From Planctomycetaceae bacterium (GTDB lineage Bacteria; Planctomycetota; Planctomycetia; Planctomycetales; Planctomycetaceae), in NCBI GenBank assembly GCA_020426425.1, contig JAGQQB010000042.1:1-14095 (forward strand): a stretch of DNA of 14,095 nt, in the 5' to 3' direction. The notes under the pieces were generated by a model. That model made no database searches, was not told the DNA's origin, and was given only the letters and a program-made list of their open reading frames with translations. Position numbers and translations under genes: made by a program. Shown in pieces: positions 1 to 7,207 of the stretch (position 1 is its first letter; each line of letters begins with the position of its first letter).

Positions 1-101
1 GATGGTTCGACTGGAGTCCTGCCAGTGGAGAAGATTGGCAGTGCGCCGAAGGTTACGACCAAGCCTGCCAACGCAACAAACGTTCGCTGAGTCTGCTTCA
101 C
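1..101 (-). CDS. N-terminus of a probable secreted protein (partial, runs off left edge)
   Basis: Thirty-three codons are visible on the minus strand from a GTG at 101-99 to the window edge. The GTG overlaps the TGA of the upstream glycerate kinase gene by four bases (GTGA), the usual arrangement for translationally coupled genes. The peptide starts with a short basic/polar stretch (MKQTQRT), followed by a hydrophobic run (FVALAGLVVTFGALPIF) and then polar residues (STGRTPVEP). This reads as a Sec signal peptide. The family cannot be told because the mature protein lies outside the window. A competing plus-strand frame is open from position 1 to a TGA at 88-90, but it shows no recognisable feature. 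The same-strand overlap and signal-like sequence make the minus reading the better one. Confidence 0.5.
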   Translation of the reverse strand, partial: MKQTQRTFVALAGLVVTFGALPIFSTGRTPVEP

Positions 102-1453
102 TCGCACGCCGGATCGGACAGTAATACGCGCAGGTCCATCACGTTCGTCCCTGTCGGGCCACACTGGAGATGCCCGCCAGTCTGCTCGAAAAACGGGTAC
201 GAGTTGTTTCGGTCGAGAAACTCTGTCGGATCGAGTTGCAATCGTTGAGCGGCGCGAACGACTTCCGCATCGGCGTATGCGCCAGCGACATCGGTGGGCC
301 CATCTTCACCGTCGGTTCCGCCAGCGAGCAGCACCACGCCTTGGGGGGGATCGGCTTCCCAGTGCGCAATGGCCGCCAGCGCGAGTTCCTGATTCCGTCC
401 GCCGCGCTGAGGAGCCGTGGTCGCGACCACCTGCACGATTGGCTCGCCTCCGCTGATGAGACAGCTGCGCCCCGGCACGGTCATCCGCAATTTCCTTCCG
501 ACTTCGGCGAGCCGTTCTCCTTCCTCTCGTGCGATCCCTGCCCGATCAACCTCGACTCCAGAGACGTGGAACCCAAGTTCGATCGCTTTTTCCTGGGCGG
601 CGCGGACTGCTGTCGCGTTACTCCCGATGATGACGTTGCGGTACGGAGGCAGTTCGTTCGTCGCATCGAGTGATGGGGGGCGAGCAGATGTTTGCAGATG
701 GTCACGCACGGCTGCGGGAATCTCGGCGGTGGTCACGTATTGTTCAACGATTGTCCATGCCGCGACAGGATCGATCGCCGCCGGAACGGTCGGCCCTGAG
801 GCGATTACATCGAGGGGACTTCCGATCACGTCAGAGATGATCAGCGCGATCAGTCGGCCGGCACGACAGGCGCGCAGGAGTCCACCTCCTTTCACTAGCG
901 ACAGCGCCCGACGGACCGTATTGAGTTCCTGGATCGTTGCTCCGGCCCGACTCAGAGCGCGTGTGAGTCTTACTTTGTCATCGAGTGAGATCGCAGGAGC
1001 CGGTGCTGGCAGTAAGGCACTGCCGCCGCCAGAGATCAACACGAGGCACATGTCTTTTGGACCGCATTGGTCCACCAGTTCCAGGATACGCTGAGTTCCT
1101 TGCACCCCTGCTGGCGTTGGTTCGTTGACTCCCGCAGGTCGTGCGATGTGCAGTCGGATCGGACTGTTGCCATTGGTGGGTTGTCCGTCTTCGGGGATGT
1201 TAACCCAGCCGGTCGTGTGGTCGAGCCATTGCGGACCGAGTGCGGCAGTCACCCCGGAGACCATCCTGCGACCGGCCTTTCCGGCCCCAACGACGCAAAT
1301 GCGTGCGGAGTCGGAGGATGGTTCCCAGCGCTCGCCGCAAATCGTGAGACCGTCCGCATCTGCCTGAATCTGCTGACCCACGAGCCGCAGGGGATCGACA
1401 GCCGCAATCCCAGCGTCCCAAATCGCTCGAGCCCTTTCACGCAACAAGGACAT
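98..1453 (-). CDS. Type II glycerate kinase (DUF4147/MOFRL family)
   Basis: This enzyme phosphorylates D-glycerate with ATP, normally to 2-phosphoglycerate in this family, and feeds glycerate from glyoxylate or serine metabolism into glycolysis. It is cytoplasmic. With the start chosen here it has 451 residues, typical of the family. The N-terminal DUF4147 part has an SGGGSAL loop at about 141-147, VKGGG near 187-191 and an ISDV...ASGPT stretch near 206-221. The C-terminal MOFRL part has RGGRNQE near 350-356 and GTDGEDGPTDVAGA near 379-392. An in-frame ATG at 1513 would add 20 Arg-rich residues unlike the family. The ATG at 1453 is preferred because MSLLRERARAIWDAG matches usual N-termini and has a GGGAGAGG sequence just upstream. 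It lies 84 bp after the metallophosphoesterase gene and overlaps the next gene by four bases, so it is probably the third gene of a transcript. Confidence 0.93.
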   Translation of the reverse strand: MSLLRERARAIWDAGIAAVDPLRLVGQQIQADADGLTICGERWEPSSDSARICVVGAGKAGRRMVSGVTAALGPQWLDHTTGWVNIPEDGQPTNGNSPIRLHIARPAGVNEPTPAGVQGTQRILELVDQCGPKDMCLVLISGGGSALLPAPAPAISLDDKVRLTRALSRAGATIQELNTVRRALSLVKGGGLLRACRAGRLIALIISDVIGSPLDVIASGPTVPAAIDPVAAWTIVEQYVTTAEIPAAVRDHLQTSARPPSLDATNELPPYRNVIIGSNATAVRAAQEKAIELGFHVSGVEVDRAGIAREEGERLAEVGRKLRMTVPGRSCLISGGEPIVQVVATTAPQRGGRNQELALAAIAHWEADPPQGVVLLAGGTDGEDGPTDVAGAYADAEVVRAAQRLQLDPTEFLDRNNSYPFFEQTGGHLQCGPTGTNVMDLRVLLSDPACE

Positions 1454-1537
1454 CGACCTCTCCCGGACCGACCGCTCGCCAAGTGGCCTGTGCCGCGCGA
1501 TCAGATGCCGCATGGACTCTACGATTGGGCGAATGCC

Positions 1538-2020
1538 TCACTCCGGTATTTCGAGCCACTGCGCTTCTCCCGAATCGAGGTCGAGCAGGACGACGGTGTA
1601 CCTGGCCGCGCGATGTAACGCCCCAGGGTTAATCCGTCGGATCGCTCCCTCCTGCCAGTCATTGGCGATATGCGAATGTCCGCTGAACAGGTAGTCCGGT
1701 TCCGCCTGAAGTAGCCGAGCGACTTCGTGCGAGAGATGGCTATGCGTCACCGCCAGCCGCCTTCCGCTCAATTCGATTTCGCCGCCGTCACCCAGGCAGT
1801 GTATCCCCAATTGCTTCGCTTCGCGCTGCAGCCCCAAGGTGTTGTCGCAATTGCCAAAGCAGAAGTATGCGGGCAACGGGGTGAGTGCCTGGAGCATGCT
1901 GGCGCTGGTCATATCGCCACAGTGAATCAAGGCTTCGGCTCCCGCCGCCTGCAGTTCGGCCACAGCCCGTTCAAGCCGCGCCTGTCGATCATGGGAGTCG
2001 GAAAGGATGCCAATCAGCAT
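1538..2020 (-). CDS. YfcE/MJ0936-family metallophosphoesterase
   Basis: A 160-residue single-domain calcineurin-like phosphoesterase of the small YfcE/MJ0936 type, which is the normal length. Metal ligands are visible in order: D8 and H10 in SDSH, D36 in HCGDM, N57 in GNCD, a His in THSH (93-95), and GHSH at 114-117 followed by NPGA at 131-134. Family members hydrolyse phosphodiesters or phosphomonoesters in vitro with Mn2+, and the physiological substrate is usually unknown; nothing here fixes it. No signal peptide is present, so it should be cytoplasmic. An AGGA lies about nine bases upstream of the ATG. It sits 78 bp downstream of the sulfatase stop and upstream of glycerate kinase on the same strand, consistent with co-transcription. 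The neighbours do not point to one pathway. Confidence 0.93.
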   Translation of the reverse strand: MLIGILSDSHDRQARLERAVAELQAAGAEALIHCGDMTSASMLQALTPLPAYFCFGNCDNTLGLQREAKQLGIHCLGDGGEIELSGRRLAVTHSHLSHEVARLLQAEPDYLFSGHSHIANDWQEGAIRRINPGALHRAARYTVVLLDLDSGEAQWLEIPE

Positions 2021-2098
2021 GAATGAAGATCCTGCCTTTGTGCATCAGAGGATGCGGTCACGGAATCGTGTCGCCGGGGTGATGACGCACTCGTTGTC

Positions 2099-3583
2099 TT
2101 ACTCTTCGAGTTCCGGTATCGGATCGTTCGGCAACACTCGCTGGCCTTCCCAGATGATTTCGCCGGAGTCTTCATCGTAGGTGAGAATGCGATGGGCGCT
2201 GCCCGGTACTGGCTTGCGACTGGCAGGAATCCACTTGCGGTGTTCGGCCAGAATGGCGGCGTATTGGGGATCGCCGACGAGATTGTCCCATTCGTTGGGA
2301 TCCTTGCGCATGTCGTACAGTTCTTCGCTCCCATCGGCATAATGAATGTATCGCCAATTGCGCGACCGGATGCCGTGATTGTCGTGGTTGTGAGTTGTGA
2401 TCGCCGGCCACTCGCGGGCGGTCGTTGCGTCTTTGAGTTGCGGCAACAGGCTGTGTCCTTCCAAACCTGGCATCTCGTTCAGCTGACACAGGTCAATCAA
2501 CGTGGGGTAGATGTCCAGCAGTTCCGCCGGCTGTTCACAACGTCCGCCTGCGGTCACTCCGGGTCCGGCGAAGATCAGCGGGACACGTGTTCCCCGATCC
2601 CAGAGCGTGTTCTTGCCAGTGATCAGTTTCTCGCCCAGATGCCAGCCATGGTCCGACCAGAGCACGACGAGCGTATCGTCCTGATGTCCACTCGCCTCCA
2701 GGGCATCGAGCACGCGCTGAACTTGACTGTCGACAAAACTCGTGCAGGCCATGTACGAACGGACCAGATTCTTCCACTGCCGATCTTCGACCAGAAACTT
2801 CTGTCGCGGCTCTGGAAGTTTCCAGTGCAGATACCAACTAAATCGAGGCGTATCGTCCCGGTCGGTCGCCAGGAATGGTGGTAGTTGCAGCGTCTCTTCG
2901 GGGTACAGATCGAACCACTTCTGTGTCGCGTAGCAGGGAACATGCGGCAGGAAGAAACCGACCGAAAGGAAGAACGGTTCCTCTTGTGGTTGCTGCAACT
3001 GCTCGACCGCCCAACTCGCGACGGCCCAATCTCCTTTGTCTTCGTCCTTGTGCGGGAACACGCCCCAGTCCACCAACGGATGCGGAGCCGGTGTCGTCAC
3101 CAGCTTCTGTGGCGGTTTGACTCCCACGCCCGGTGGAGTGCCGATGACATCAAACTCGTCGTCTTTCTTGGGACGACGCCCATAACCACCGTGGTAGATC
3201 TTACCTGTCGTCAATGCACGATACCCATGCTTCCGCAGATGCTGTGGCAGGCTGACGATGTCCTGCAGGTCTTCGACATCGCGAAACCAGGGAGCGAGTC
3301 CGTACACGCCGGTCGTCGATGGTCGTCGTCCGGTCATCAGGCTGGTGCGGGAAGGATTGCACAGCGGTGATTGGCAGTGAGCGTTCAGGAACACAGTTCC
3401 GCGGGCGGCGAGTGCGTCAATCGTCGGCGTCTGCACCTGAGGATGCCCACCGAGGCAGCCGATCCAGTCGTTCTGATCATCGATGGCGATCATCAGAATG
3501 TTCGGTCGTTTGGCCGCATCAGCCGCCAGCAGCGGAATGGCCACTACGTTGAGCAGGCCGAGAGCGAATAACCAGAGTCGCAT
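2099..3583 (-). CDS. Secreted Cys-type sulfatase, iduronate-2-sulfatase-like
   Basis: A 494-residue type I sulfatase. Residues 1-20 form a signal peptide (MRLWLFALGLLNVVAIPLLA) with likely cleavage near LLAADA, so the enzyme probably acts in the periplasm or outside. The metal-binding D35-D36 follows PNILMIAI. The formylglycine motif is C75-N-P-S-R79; Cys75 would have to be oxidised by a formylglycine-generating enzyme encoded elsewhere. WSDHGWHLGEK (309-319) and the following TLWDRGTRVPLIFAGPGV stretch are the second metal-site region and are typical of the iduronate-2-sulfatase branch. Such enzymes remove sulfate esters from polysaccharides and are greatly expanded in planctomycetes; the actual glycan cannot be told. 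A GGGAG lies about nine bases before the ATG. It is the first gene of the minus-strand run and is divergent from the aldo/keto reductase. Confidence 0.95.
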   Translation of the reverse strand: MRLWLFALGLLNVVAIPLLAADAAKRPNILMIAIDDQNDWIGCLGGHPQVQTPTIDALAARGTVFLNAHCQSPLCNPSRTSLMTGRRPSTTGVYGLAPWFRDVEDLQDIVSLPQHLRKHGYRALTTGKIYHGGYGRRPKKDDEFDVIGTPPGVGVKPPQKLVTTPAPHPLVDWGVFPHKDEDKGDWAVASWAVEQLQQPQEEPFFLSVGFFLPHVPCYATQKWFDLYPEETLQLPPFLATDRDDTPRFSWYLHWKLPEPRQKFLVEDRQWKNLVRSYMACTSFVDSQVQRVLDALEASGHQDDTLVVLWSDHGWHLGEKLITGKNTLWDRGTRVPLIFAGPGVTAGGRCEQPAELLDIYPTLIDLCQLNEMPGLEGHSLLPQLKDATTAREWPAITTHNHDNHGIRSRNWRYIHYADGSEELYDMRKDPNEWDNLVGDPQYAAILAEHRKWIPASRKPVPGSAHRILTYDEDSGEIIWEGQRVLPNDPIPELEE

Positions 3584-3672
3584 GCAGGAATCTCCCAGTT
3601 CGATGTCATCGCGTGCAGGAACCAGTTACGGTATCCCCAGCGCACAGATTTCGCAAACGCGTGCGGAGAGGG

Positions 3673-3707
3673 GGGCAGGTGTCAGGGGGCGGGATTCAGG
3701 ATTCACT
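3673..3707 (+). repeat. Degenerate 7-bp tandem repeat, tract A
   Basis: In the sulfatase/aldo-keto reductase intergenic region the bases fall into consecutive heptads: GGGCAGG, TGTCAGG, GGGCGGG, ATTCAGG, ATTCACT. The shared form is NNNCAGG. The period is seen directly. The copies are diverged, so chance G-richness contributes. See tract B nearby, with the same period in the opposite orientation. Confidence 0.45.
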
Positions 3708-3781
3708 GCGATGAGCGCTCCGGGCCTGTTGCCGTGCCGTATCCGCGGTTCCTGTACCTACCGCCCTTCATGCTCACCGAA

Positions 3782-3829
3782 CCTCGCGCCTCGTCCTCGA
3801 TCCTCAGTCCTAGTTCCTCCGTCCTCGAT
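3782..3829 (-). repeat. Degenerate 7-bp tandem repeat, tract B
   Basis: Seven consecutive units read on the plus strand as CCTCGCG, CCTCGT (one base short), CCTCGAT, CCTCAGT, CCTAGTT, CCTCCGT, CCTCGAT. On the minus strand the unit is about ATCGAGG, similar in shape to the ATTCAGG of tract A. Weaker related units (CCTGTA, CCTACCG, CCCTTCA) extend back to about 3751. The tract ends 16 bases before the reductase start codon. It is not coding in any convincing way. Heptameric short tandem repeats are known from cyanobacteria (STRR families); whether this is an equivalent cannot be decided here. Confidence 0.7.
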
Positions 3830-3845
3830 CACGTATTCTCTGCCG

Positions 3846-4823
3846 ATGTCATACGCACTCCGACGCATTGGTCTCACCGACCTGCATGTCACTCCCGTCG
3901 CCATGGGCTGCTGGCCAATTGCTGGAATTACCAGTATTGATGTCACTCGGGAGAACAGTCTTGCAACATTGCAGAAGGCGGTGGATGCGGGGATCAACTT
4001 TTTCGATACGGCGTACGTTTACGGATACGCCGGCGAAAGCGAATCGATGATCGCCGAGGCGCTCGGACATCGTCGGCAGGAACTGGTCATTGCCAGCAAG
4101 TGCGGCATCGCCTGGGGGCCTGATCGCAAACAAGTGCGCGATGCTCGGCCAGAGACGATCAAACGGCAATGCGACGAGAGCCTGCAGCGACTGCAGACCG
4201 ATGTGATCGATCTGTACTATCTGCATGCGCCTGATCCAGCGACGCCCATCGCCGAATCGGCCGGTGCGATCCGGGAACTGCTCGAAGCGGGGAAGATTCG
4301 CGCGGCTGGGGTGTCGAACTTTGTCGACATCGCGCAGTACGAAGAGTTTCACAATGTCTGCCCGATCTCGGCAGATCAGCCGCACTACAACATGCTGCAG
4401 CGGGAAATTGAAGCCGAGCGACTGCCCTGGGGCATTGCGCATGACGTCTCAGTGATGGTCTACTGGCCGCTGATGAAAGGGTTCCTCGCCGGGAAGTTGC
4501 CACGAGATCATCAATGGGATCCTCGTGATGGACGGCAGAAGTATCCAGTCTTTCAGGGCGAGCAATGGGACAAGACGCACGACTTCCTCGACAAGTTGCG
4601 TCCGATCGCCGCCGCCGCCGGACGCACGCTGGCTCAACTGGCGACCGCGTGGACGATCCAGCGACCGGGCATCACCGTGGCGTTGTGCGGCGCGAAGCGC
4701 CCAGAGCAGATTCACGAGACCGCCGCCGCGATGGATTGGACGCTGACGCCGGAGGAACTCCAGTTGATCGACAACGCCATTGCCGAACGGGGCGAAGTGC
4801 TCTCTCGTGCCGCAGTGACATGA
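3846..4823 (+). CDS. Aldo/keto reductase family oxidoreductase
   Basis: A 325-residue cytoplasmic NADPH-type aldo/keto reductase with a TIM-barrel sequence. The catalytic tetrad is recognisable: D54 and Y59 in FFDTAYVYG, K85 in IASKCG, and H127 in YYLHAPDP. The cofactor region includes GVSNF (155-159) and a late LCGAKRPEQI segment (280-289) typical of the phosphate-binding part. Length and layout fit the subgroup around YajO, Tas and IolS-like enzymes; the substrate is unknown. The open frame continues far upstream, to 3483, but that part antisenses the sulfatase and crosses the repeat tracts, so the ATG at 3846 (MSYALRRIGLTDLHVTPVAMG), which matches family N-termini, is chosen. No Shine-Dalgarno is visible before it. 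DUF2784 follows after 63 bp on the same strand. Confidence 0.93.
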   Translation: MSYALRRIGLTDLHVTPVAMGCWPIAGITSIDVTRENSLATLQKAVDAGINFFDTAYVYGYAGESESMIAEALGHRRQELVIASKCGIAWGPDRKQVRDARPETIKRQCDESLQRLQTDVIDLYYLHAPDPATPIAESAGAIRELLEAGKIRAAGVSNFVDIAQYEEFHNVCPISADQPHYNMLQREIEAERLPWGIAHDVSVMVYWPLMKGFLAGKLPRDHQWDPRDGRQKYPVFQGEQWDKTHDFLDKLRPIAAAAGRTLAQLATAWTIQRPGITVALCGAKRPEQIHETAAAMDWTLTPEELQLIDNAIAERGEVLSRAAVT

Positions 4824-4886
4824 AAATCCACAGGCGATTTCTAAAGTTGCCGGGAATAAGCCAGGGCTGAGAATGATCAGTCCGGT

Positions 4887-5345
4887 ATGAACGCCTACGG
4901 ACTTATTGCCGACGCGATCGTTTGTCTGCACTTCGCTTATGTGGGCTTTGTCATCGGCGGGCTACTGGTGGTGCTGATCGGCTGGCTGCGGCAATGGCGC
5001 TGGGTGCGAAACATTTGGTTTCGCCTCATCCATCTGGCCATGATTGGCATCGTCGTTGTGGAGGCATGGAGTGGCGTCACTTGTCCGCTGACGAACTGGG
5101 AGCAGTACTTTCGGAAACTGGCTGGTCAGCAGACACACTCCGGGACATTCATCGGCACGCTGGTCCATGATCTGCTGTTCTATGAGGCTCCCCCATGGGT
5201 CTTCACCATATGCTACACGGCATTCGGTCTGCTGGTATTGGCAGCTCTGTGGCTGGTTCCACCACAGTGGCGACGACCAGAGGCATCGGGCACCGAGACA
5301 GCGATTATCGAGAAGCCGCTCACAGAGCCGTCTGTCGAGAACTGA
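4887..5345 (+). CDS. DUF2784 family membrane protein
   Basis: A 152-residue integral membrane protein. Hydrophobic segments lie at about residues 8-34, 45-61 and 104-124, with a polar C-terminal tail from about 128. Family hallmarks of DUF2784 (Pfam PF10861) are visible: HFAYVGFVIGG near the start, an Arg-rich loop, CPLTNWE at 66-72, and FYEAPPW at 98-104. The function of the family is not known. The start ATG lacks a clear Shine-Dalgarno. It is 63 bp downstream of the aldo/keto reductase on the same strand and may share its transcript, and it ends 24 bp before the stop codon of the convergent rsgA. Confidence 0.88.
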   Translation: MNAYGLIADAIVCLHFAYVGFVIGGLLVVLIGWLRQWRWVRNIWFRLIHLAMIGIVVVEAWSGVTCPLTNWEQYFRKLAGQQTHSGTFIGTLVHDLLFYEAPPWVFTICYTAFGLLVLAALWLVPPQWRRPEASGTETAIIEKPLTEPSVEN

Positions 5346-5365
5346 AGTCGGAGCATCCCAGTTCG

Positions 5366-5377
5366 GGCGTTAACGCC
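5366..5377. other. Perfect 12-bp palindrome at the rsgA stop
   Basis: GGCGTTAACGCC spans the TAA of rsgA where rsgA and the DUF2784 gene converge. As RNA it could only form a 4-bp stem with a TTAA loop and has no U-run on either side, so it is a poor terminator candidate. It could be a protein site or chance. Confidence 0.35.
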
Positions 5378-6539
5378 GTCGCCAGTCGGCGAGCGAGAAC
5401 AGGCTCTCTTCATCTCCTTGGGTGATCCGCAGATAGCTTTCATACCGCAGTGGGGAAATCATGCCGAGGTCGACCCCTTGTTTCACGCCGCAATTCTGTT
5501 CGTGCGTGTGGCTGCAGTCGGGGAAGTGGCACAGGGCAACGAACGGACGGAACTCAACAAATAGCCCTTCGACCTCTTCCGTCTGGACGTCCCAGAGTTG
5601 TAGTTGACGAATTCCTGGCGTATCGACCACCCACCCTCCCTGCTCCAGGGCGATCAGTTCGGTTACCCGAGTGGTGTGGCGGCCTTTCTGGGAGTCCTCG
5701 CTGACTTCAGCGGTGCGGCGTCCGAGGCCGGGCTGAATCGCATTCAACAATGACGTCTTGCCGACTCCGCTCTGGCCCGTGAAGACAGTTTCCTTGTTCC
5801 GCAGCAGTCGCCGCAGTTCATCGATCCCTTCTCCCGAAATTGCGTTCGTCAGCAGCACCGGATAGTTCAGGCGGGCATATTGACCCAGGAGAGGTTGCAG
5901 TTCGACTCGATTCGCCAGGTCCAGTTTGTTGATGCAGACGATTCCCTGAATACCTCCCTTTTCCGTGCTGCACAGAAACCGATCGATGAGTGCCGGCTTG
6001 AGCGCTGGTTCCGCAGCCGACGCGACGATCACCGCCTGATCGACATTGGCGACAATGATGTGGGCTCGGCGACGACTGCCGCGTGAAAGGGCTGTGCGTC
6101 GTGGTTCCACCCGTTCGATGACGCCGGACGATTCATCGGTGCGGGAGTACAGGACCTGATCACCGGCGACGACGACGTTGCGGGAATCGCGGGAGAGCGT
6201 ACGGACCACGCGGCGGACGGAGCATTGCAACAGCCCACCCGTCGCTGTTTGCACCTGGCAGTGATTCGCCCCAATTGACGAGAGAACGCGACCGGCTTCG
6301 CATGTCTGCAGATCGACCATGAGGACCGTTTCGCCGGAGGCTTCGTCGACTTCGCCAATCACCGTGCGGTACTTGGCGGTCTCCCCCTTGCCGGAGAGGC
6401 GTTCCTGTCCGGTGAGCAGTTCGGCATCTTCGAGGTCGTCGGCGACTTTTCGCGTGAGGTTTTGAATCCGTGCTTTGGCCTCGCGGTTCTTATGGAATCG
6501 CACGCGCAGTTTCTTGCGGGATTTCTTCTTGGCGCCCAC
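5370..6539 (-). CDS. rsgA: Ribosome small-subunit-dependent GTPase A (RsgA/YjeQ/CpgA)
   Basis: A 389-residue circularly permuted GTPase that acts late in 30S ribosomal subunit maturation. Order of parts: a Lys/Arg-rich N-terminal extension (about 1-60, likely rRNA contact), an OB-fold domain (about 75-150), then the permuted G domain with NKLD at 204-207 (G4), NAISGEG near 232-238 (G5), the P-loop GQSGVGKTS at 255-263 (G1) and VDTPGI at 305-310 (G3). A zinc motif follows with C337, C342, H344 and C350. All key residues are present. The start is GTG; no strong Shine-Dalgarno precedes it, and it begins 2 bp after the TAG of the FHA gene, so translation is probably coupled to that gene. The length is somewhat above the E. 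coli protein (350) because of the N-terminal extension. Confidence 0.97.
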   Translation of the reverse strand: MGAKKKSRKKLRVRFHKNREAKARIQNLTRKVADDLEDAELLTGQERLSGKGETAKYRTVIGEVDEASGETVLMVDLQTCEAGRVLSSIGANHCQVQTATGGLLQCSVRRVVRTLSRDSRNVVVAGDQVLYSRTDESSGVIERVEPRRTALSRGSRRRAHIIVANVDQAVIVASAAEPALKPALIDRFLCSTEKGGIQGIVCINKLDLANRVELQPLLGQYARLNYPVLLTNAISGEGIDELRRLLRNKETVFTGQSGVGKTSLLNAIQPGLGRRTAEVSEDSQKGRHTTRVTELIALEQGGWVVDTPGIRQLQLWDVQTEEVEGLFVEFRPFVALCHFPDCSHTHEQNCGVKQGVDLGMISPLRYESYLRITQGDEESLFSLADWRRR

Positions 6540-6541
6540 GG

Positions 6542-7018
6542 CTAATCGTCCGAGAGGAAACCGAAAGCGATTTCGTCATCGGCGTTGATCTTGCCTGGCG
6601 TTTCAACCGGACGATGCGCGGCGCGTGGCACCGGCATTCGACGACGCTGCGCCTCACGACGTTGCAAACCCGCTTTCTCCAGCAGACTCATCGCGAATGG
6701 ATCTTCCTCCTCGACCGGCACCGGTGCGTCGCTCGTTGGAGTGTAGGAGATCACAAAGTGATGCTTCGCAATCGAGACTTCGTCGCCGGGAGAGAGCCAG
6801 TGTTCCATGCAACGTTCGCCATTCACCTTGATACCGTTGCTGCTGTTAAGATCGACGATCTTCCAGTGCCCGTTGACGAACTGCAGTTCACAGTGATGTG
6901 AGGACACGTTGGGGAAGTCGAGCACAATATCGCACCGACTACGCCGACCGATGAGCAACCGGTCCCGCAGCAGGGGAATCGGGTCACCGCCACCACGGGG
7001 CAACAGTTCACCAAGCAT
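6542..7018 (-). CDS. FHA domain protein
   Basis: A 158-residue protein with one N-terminal forkhead-associated domain (about 1-95), a phosphothreonine-binding fold. The signature residues are present: G24-R25, S39 and H42 in VSSHH, and N61-G62. A basic/acidic tail without predicted fold follows (about 100-158) and ends in DEIAFGFLSDD. No membrane segment or kinase/phosphatase domain is attached, so it should be a cytoplasmic adaptor. An in-frame ATG at 7057 would add 13 residues, but the ATG at 7018 has a GAGGA seven bases upstream and gives the usual family N-terminus (MLGELLPRGGGDPIPLL). The stop is 2 bp before the GTG of rsgA. A promoter candidate lies about 100 bp upstream. Its partner protein is unknown. 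Confidence 0.93.
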   Translation of the reverse strand: MLGELLPRGGGDPIPLLRDRLLIGRRSRCDIVLDFPNVSSHHCELQFVNGHWKIVDLNSSNGIKVNGERCMEHWLSPGDEVSIAKHHFVISYTPTSDAPVPVEEEDPFAMSLLEKAGLQRREAQRRRMPVPRAAHRPVETPGKINADDEIAFGFLSDD

Positions 7019-7025
7019 CAAAGAG

Positions 7026-7030
7026 TCCTC
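7026..7030 (-). promoter_or_regulatory. Shine-Dalgarno for the FHA gene
   Basis: GAGGA on the minus strand, seven bases before the ATG at 7018. It decides the start against the in-frame ATG at 7057. Confidence 0.6.
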
Positions 7031-7114
7031 TAAGAAACTGGGGTGTCGAATGAACATGAAATCAATGGGAATAATTGGAGGAGGGAGATGAGTATTCCCT
7101 GAGCCTCTAATACC

Positions 7115-7143
7115 ACTCTATGCGGCCCCTGTGCGCGTGTCAA
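7115..7143 (-). promoter_or_regulatory. Sigma-70-like promoter of the FHA-rsgA operon
   Basis: On the minus strand a perfect -35 box TTGACA (7143-7138) is followed after exactly 17 bp by TAGAGT (7120-7115), four of six matches to the -10 consensus. Transcription would start near 7107 and give a leader of about 90 bases before the FHA start at 7018. GGGCCG hexamers lie inside the spacer and upstream. Confidence 0.6.
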
Positions 7144-7165
7144 ACAGCGTTTTCGCGTGGGGCCG
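7123..7165. repeat. Inverted repeat CGGCCCC / GGGGCCG around the FHA promoter
   Basis: The arms at 7123-7129 and 7159-7165 are perfect 7-bp complements. One arm lies in the promoter spacer and the other upstream of the -35 box. A further GGGCCG occurs at 7171-7176, in direct repeat with 7160-7165 at an 11-bp step. CGCG arms at 7134-7137 and 7154-7157 would extend a fold. Because the arms lie upstream of the presumed transcription start, a protein operator is more likely than an RNA hairpin. Confidence 0.4.
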
Positions 7166-7207
7166 AAAGAGGGCCGAGAACATCGCAATCGCCGGACGCG
7201 GGCAACT

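Noticed and set aside
2192..2884. A 230-codon plus-strand open frame opposite the sulfatase.
   Set aside because: Shadow of the sulfatase coding strand; no recognisable motif and no start context.
3673..3829. A CRISPR array.
   Set aside because: The repeats are only 7 bp, contiguous and degenerate, with no unique spacers and no cas genes in the window.
3483..3845. N-terminal extension of the aldo/keto reductase frame by 121 codons.
   Set aside because: The extension runs antisense to the sulfatase start and through the repeat tracts, and has no reductase similarity; the family N-terminus begins at 3846.
4824..4886. AAATC/GATTT hairpin between the reductase and DUF2784 as a terminator.
   Set aside because: Only a 5-bp AT-rich stem with no U-run; too weak to support.
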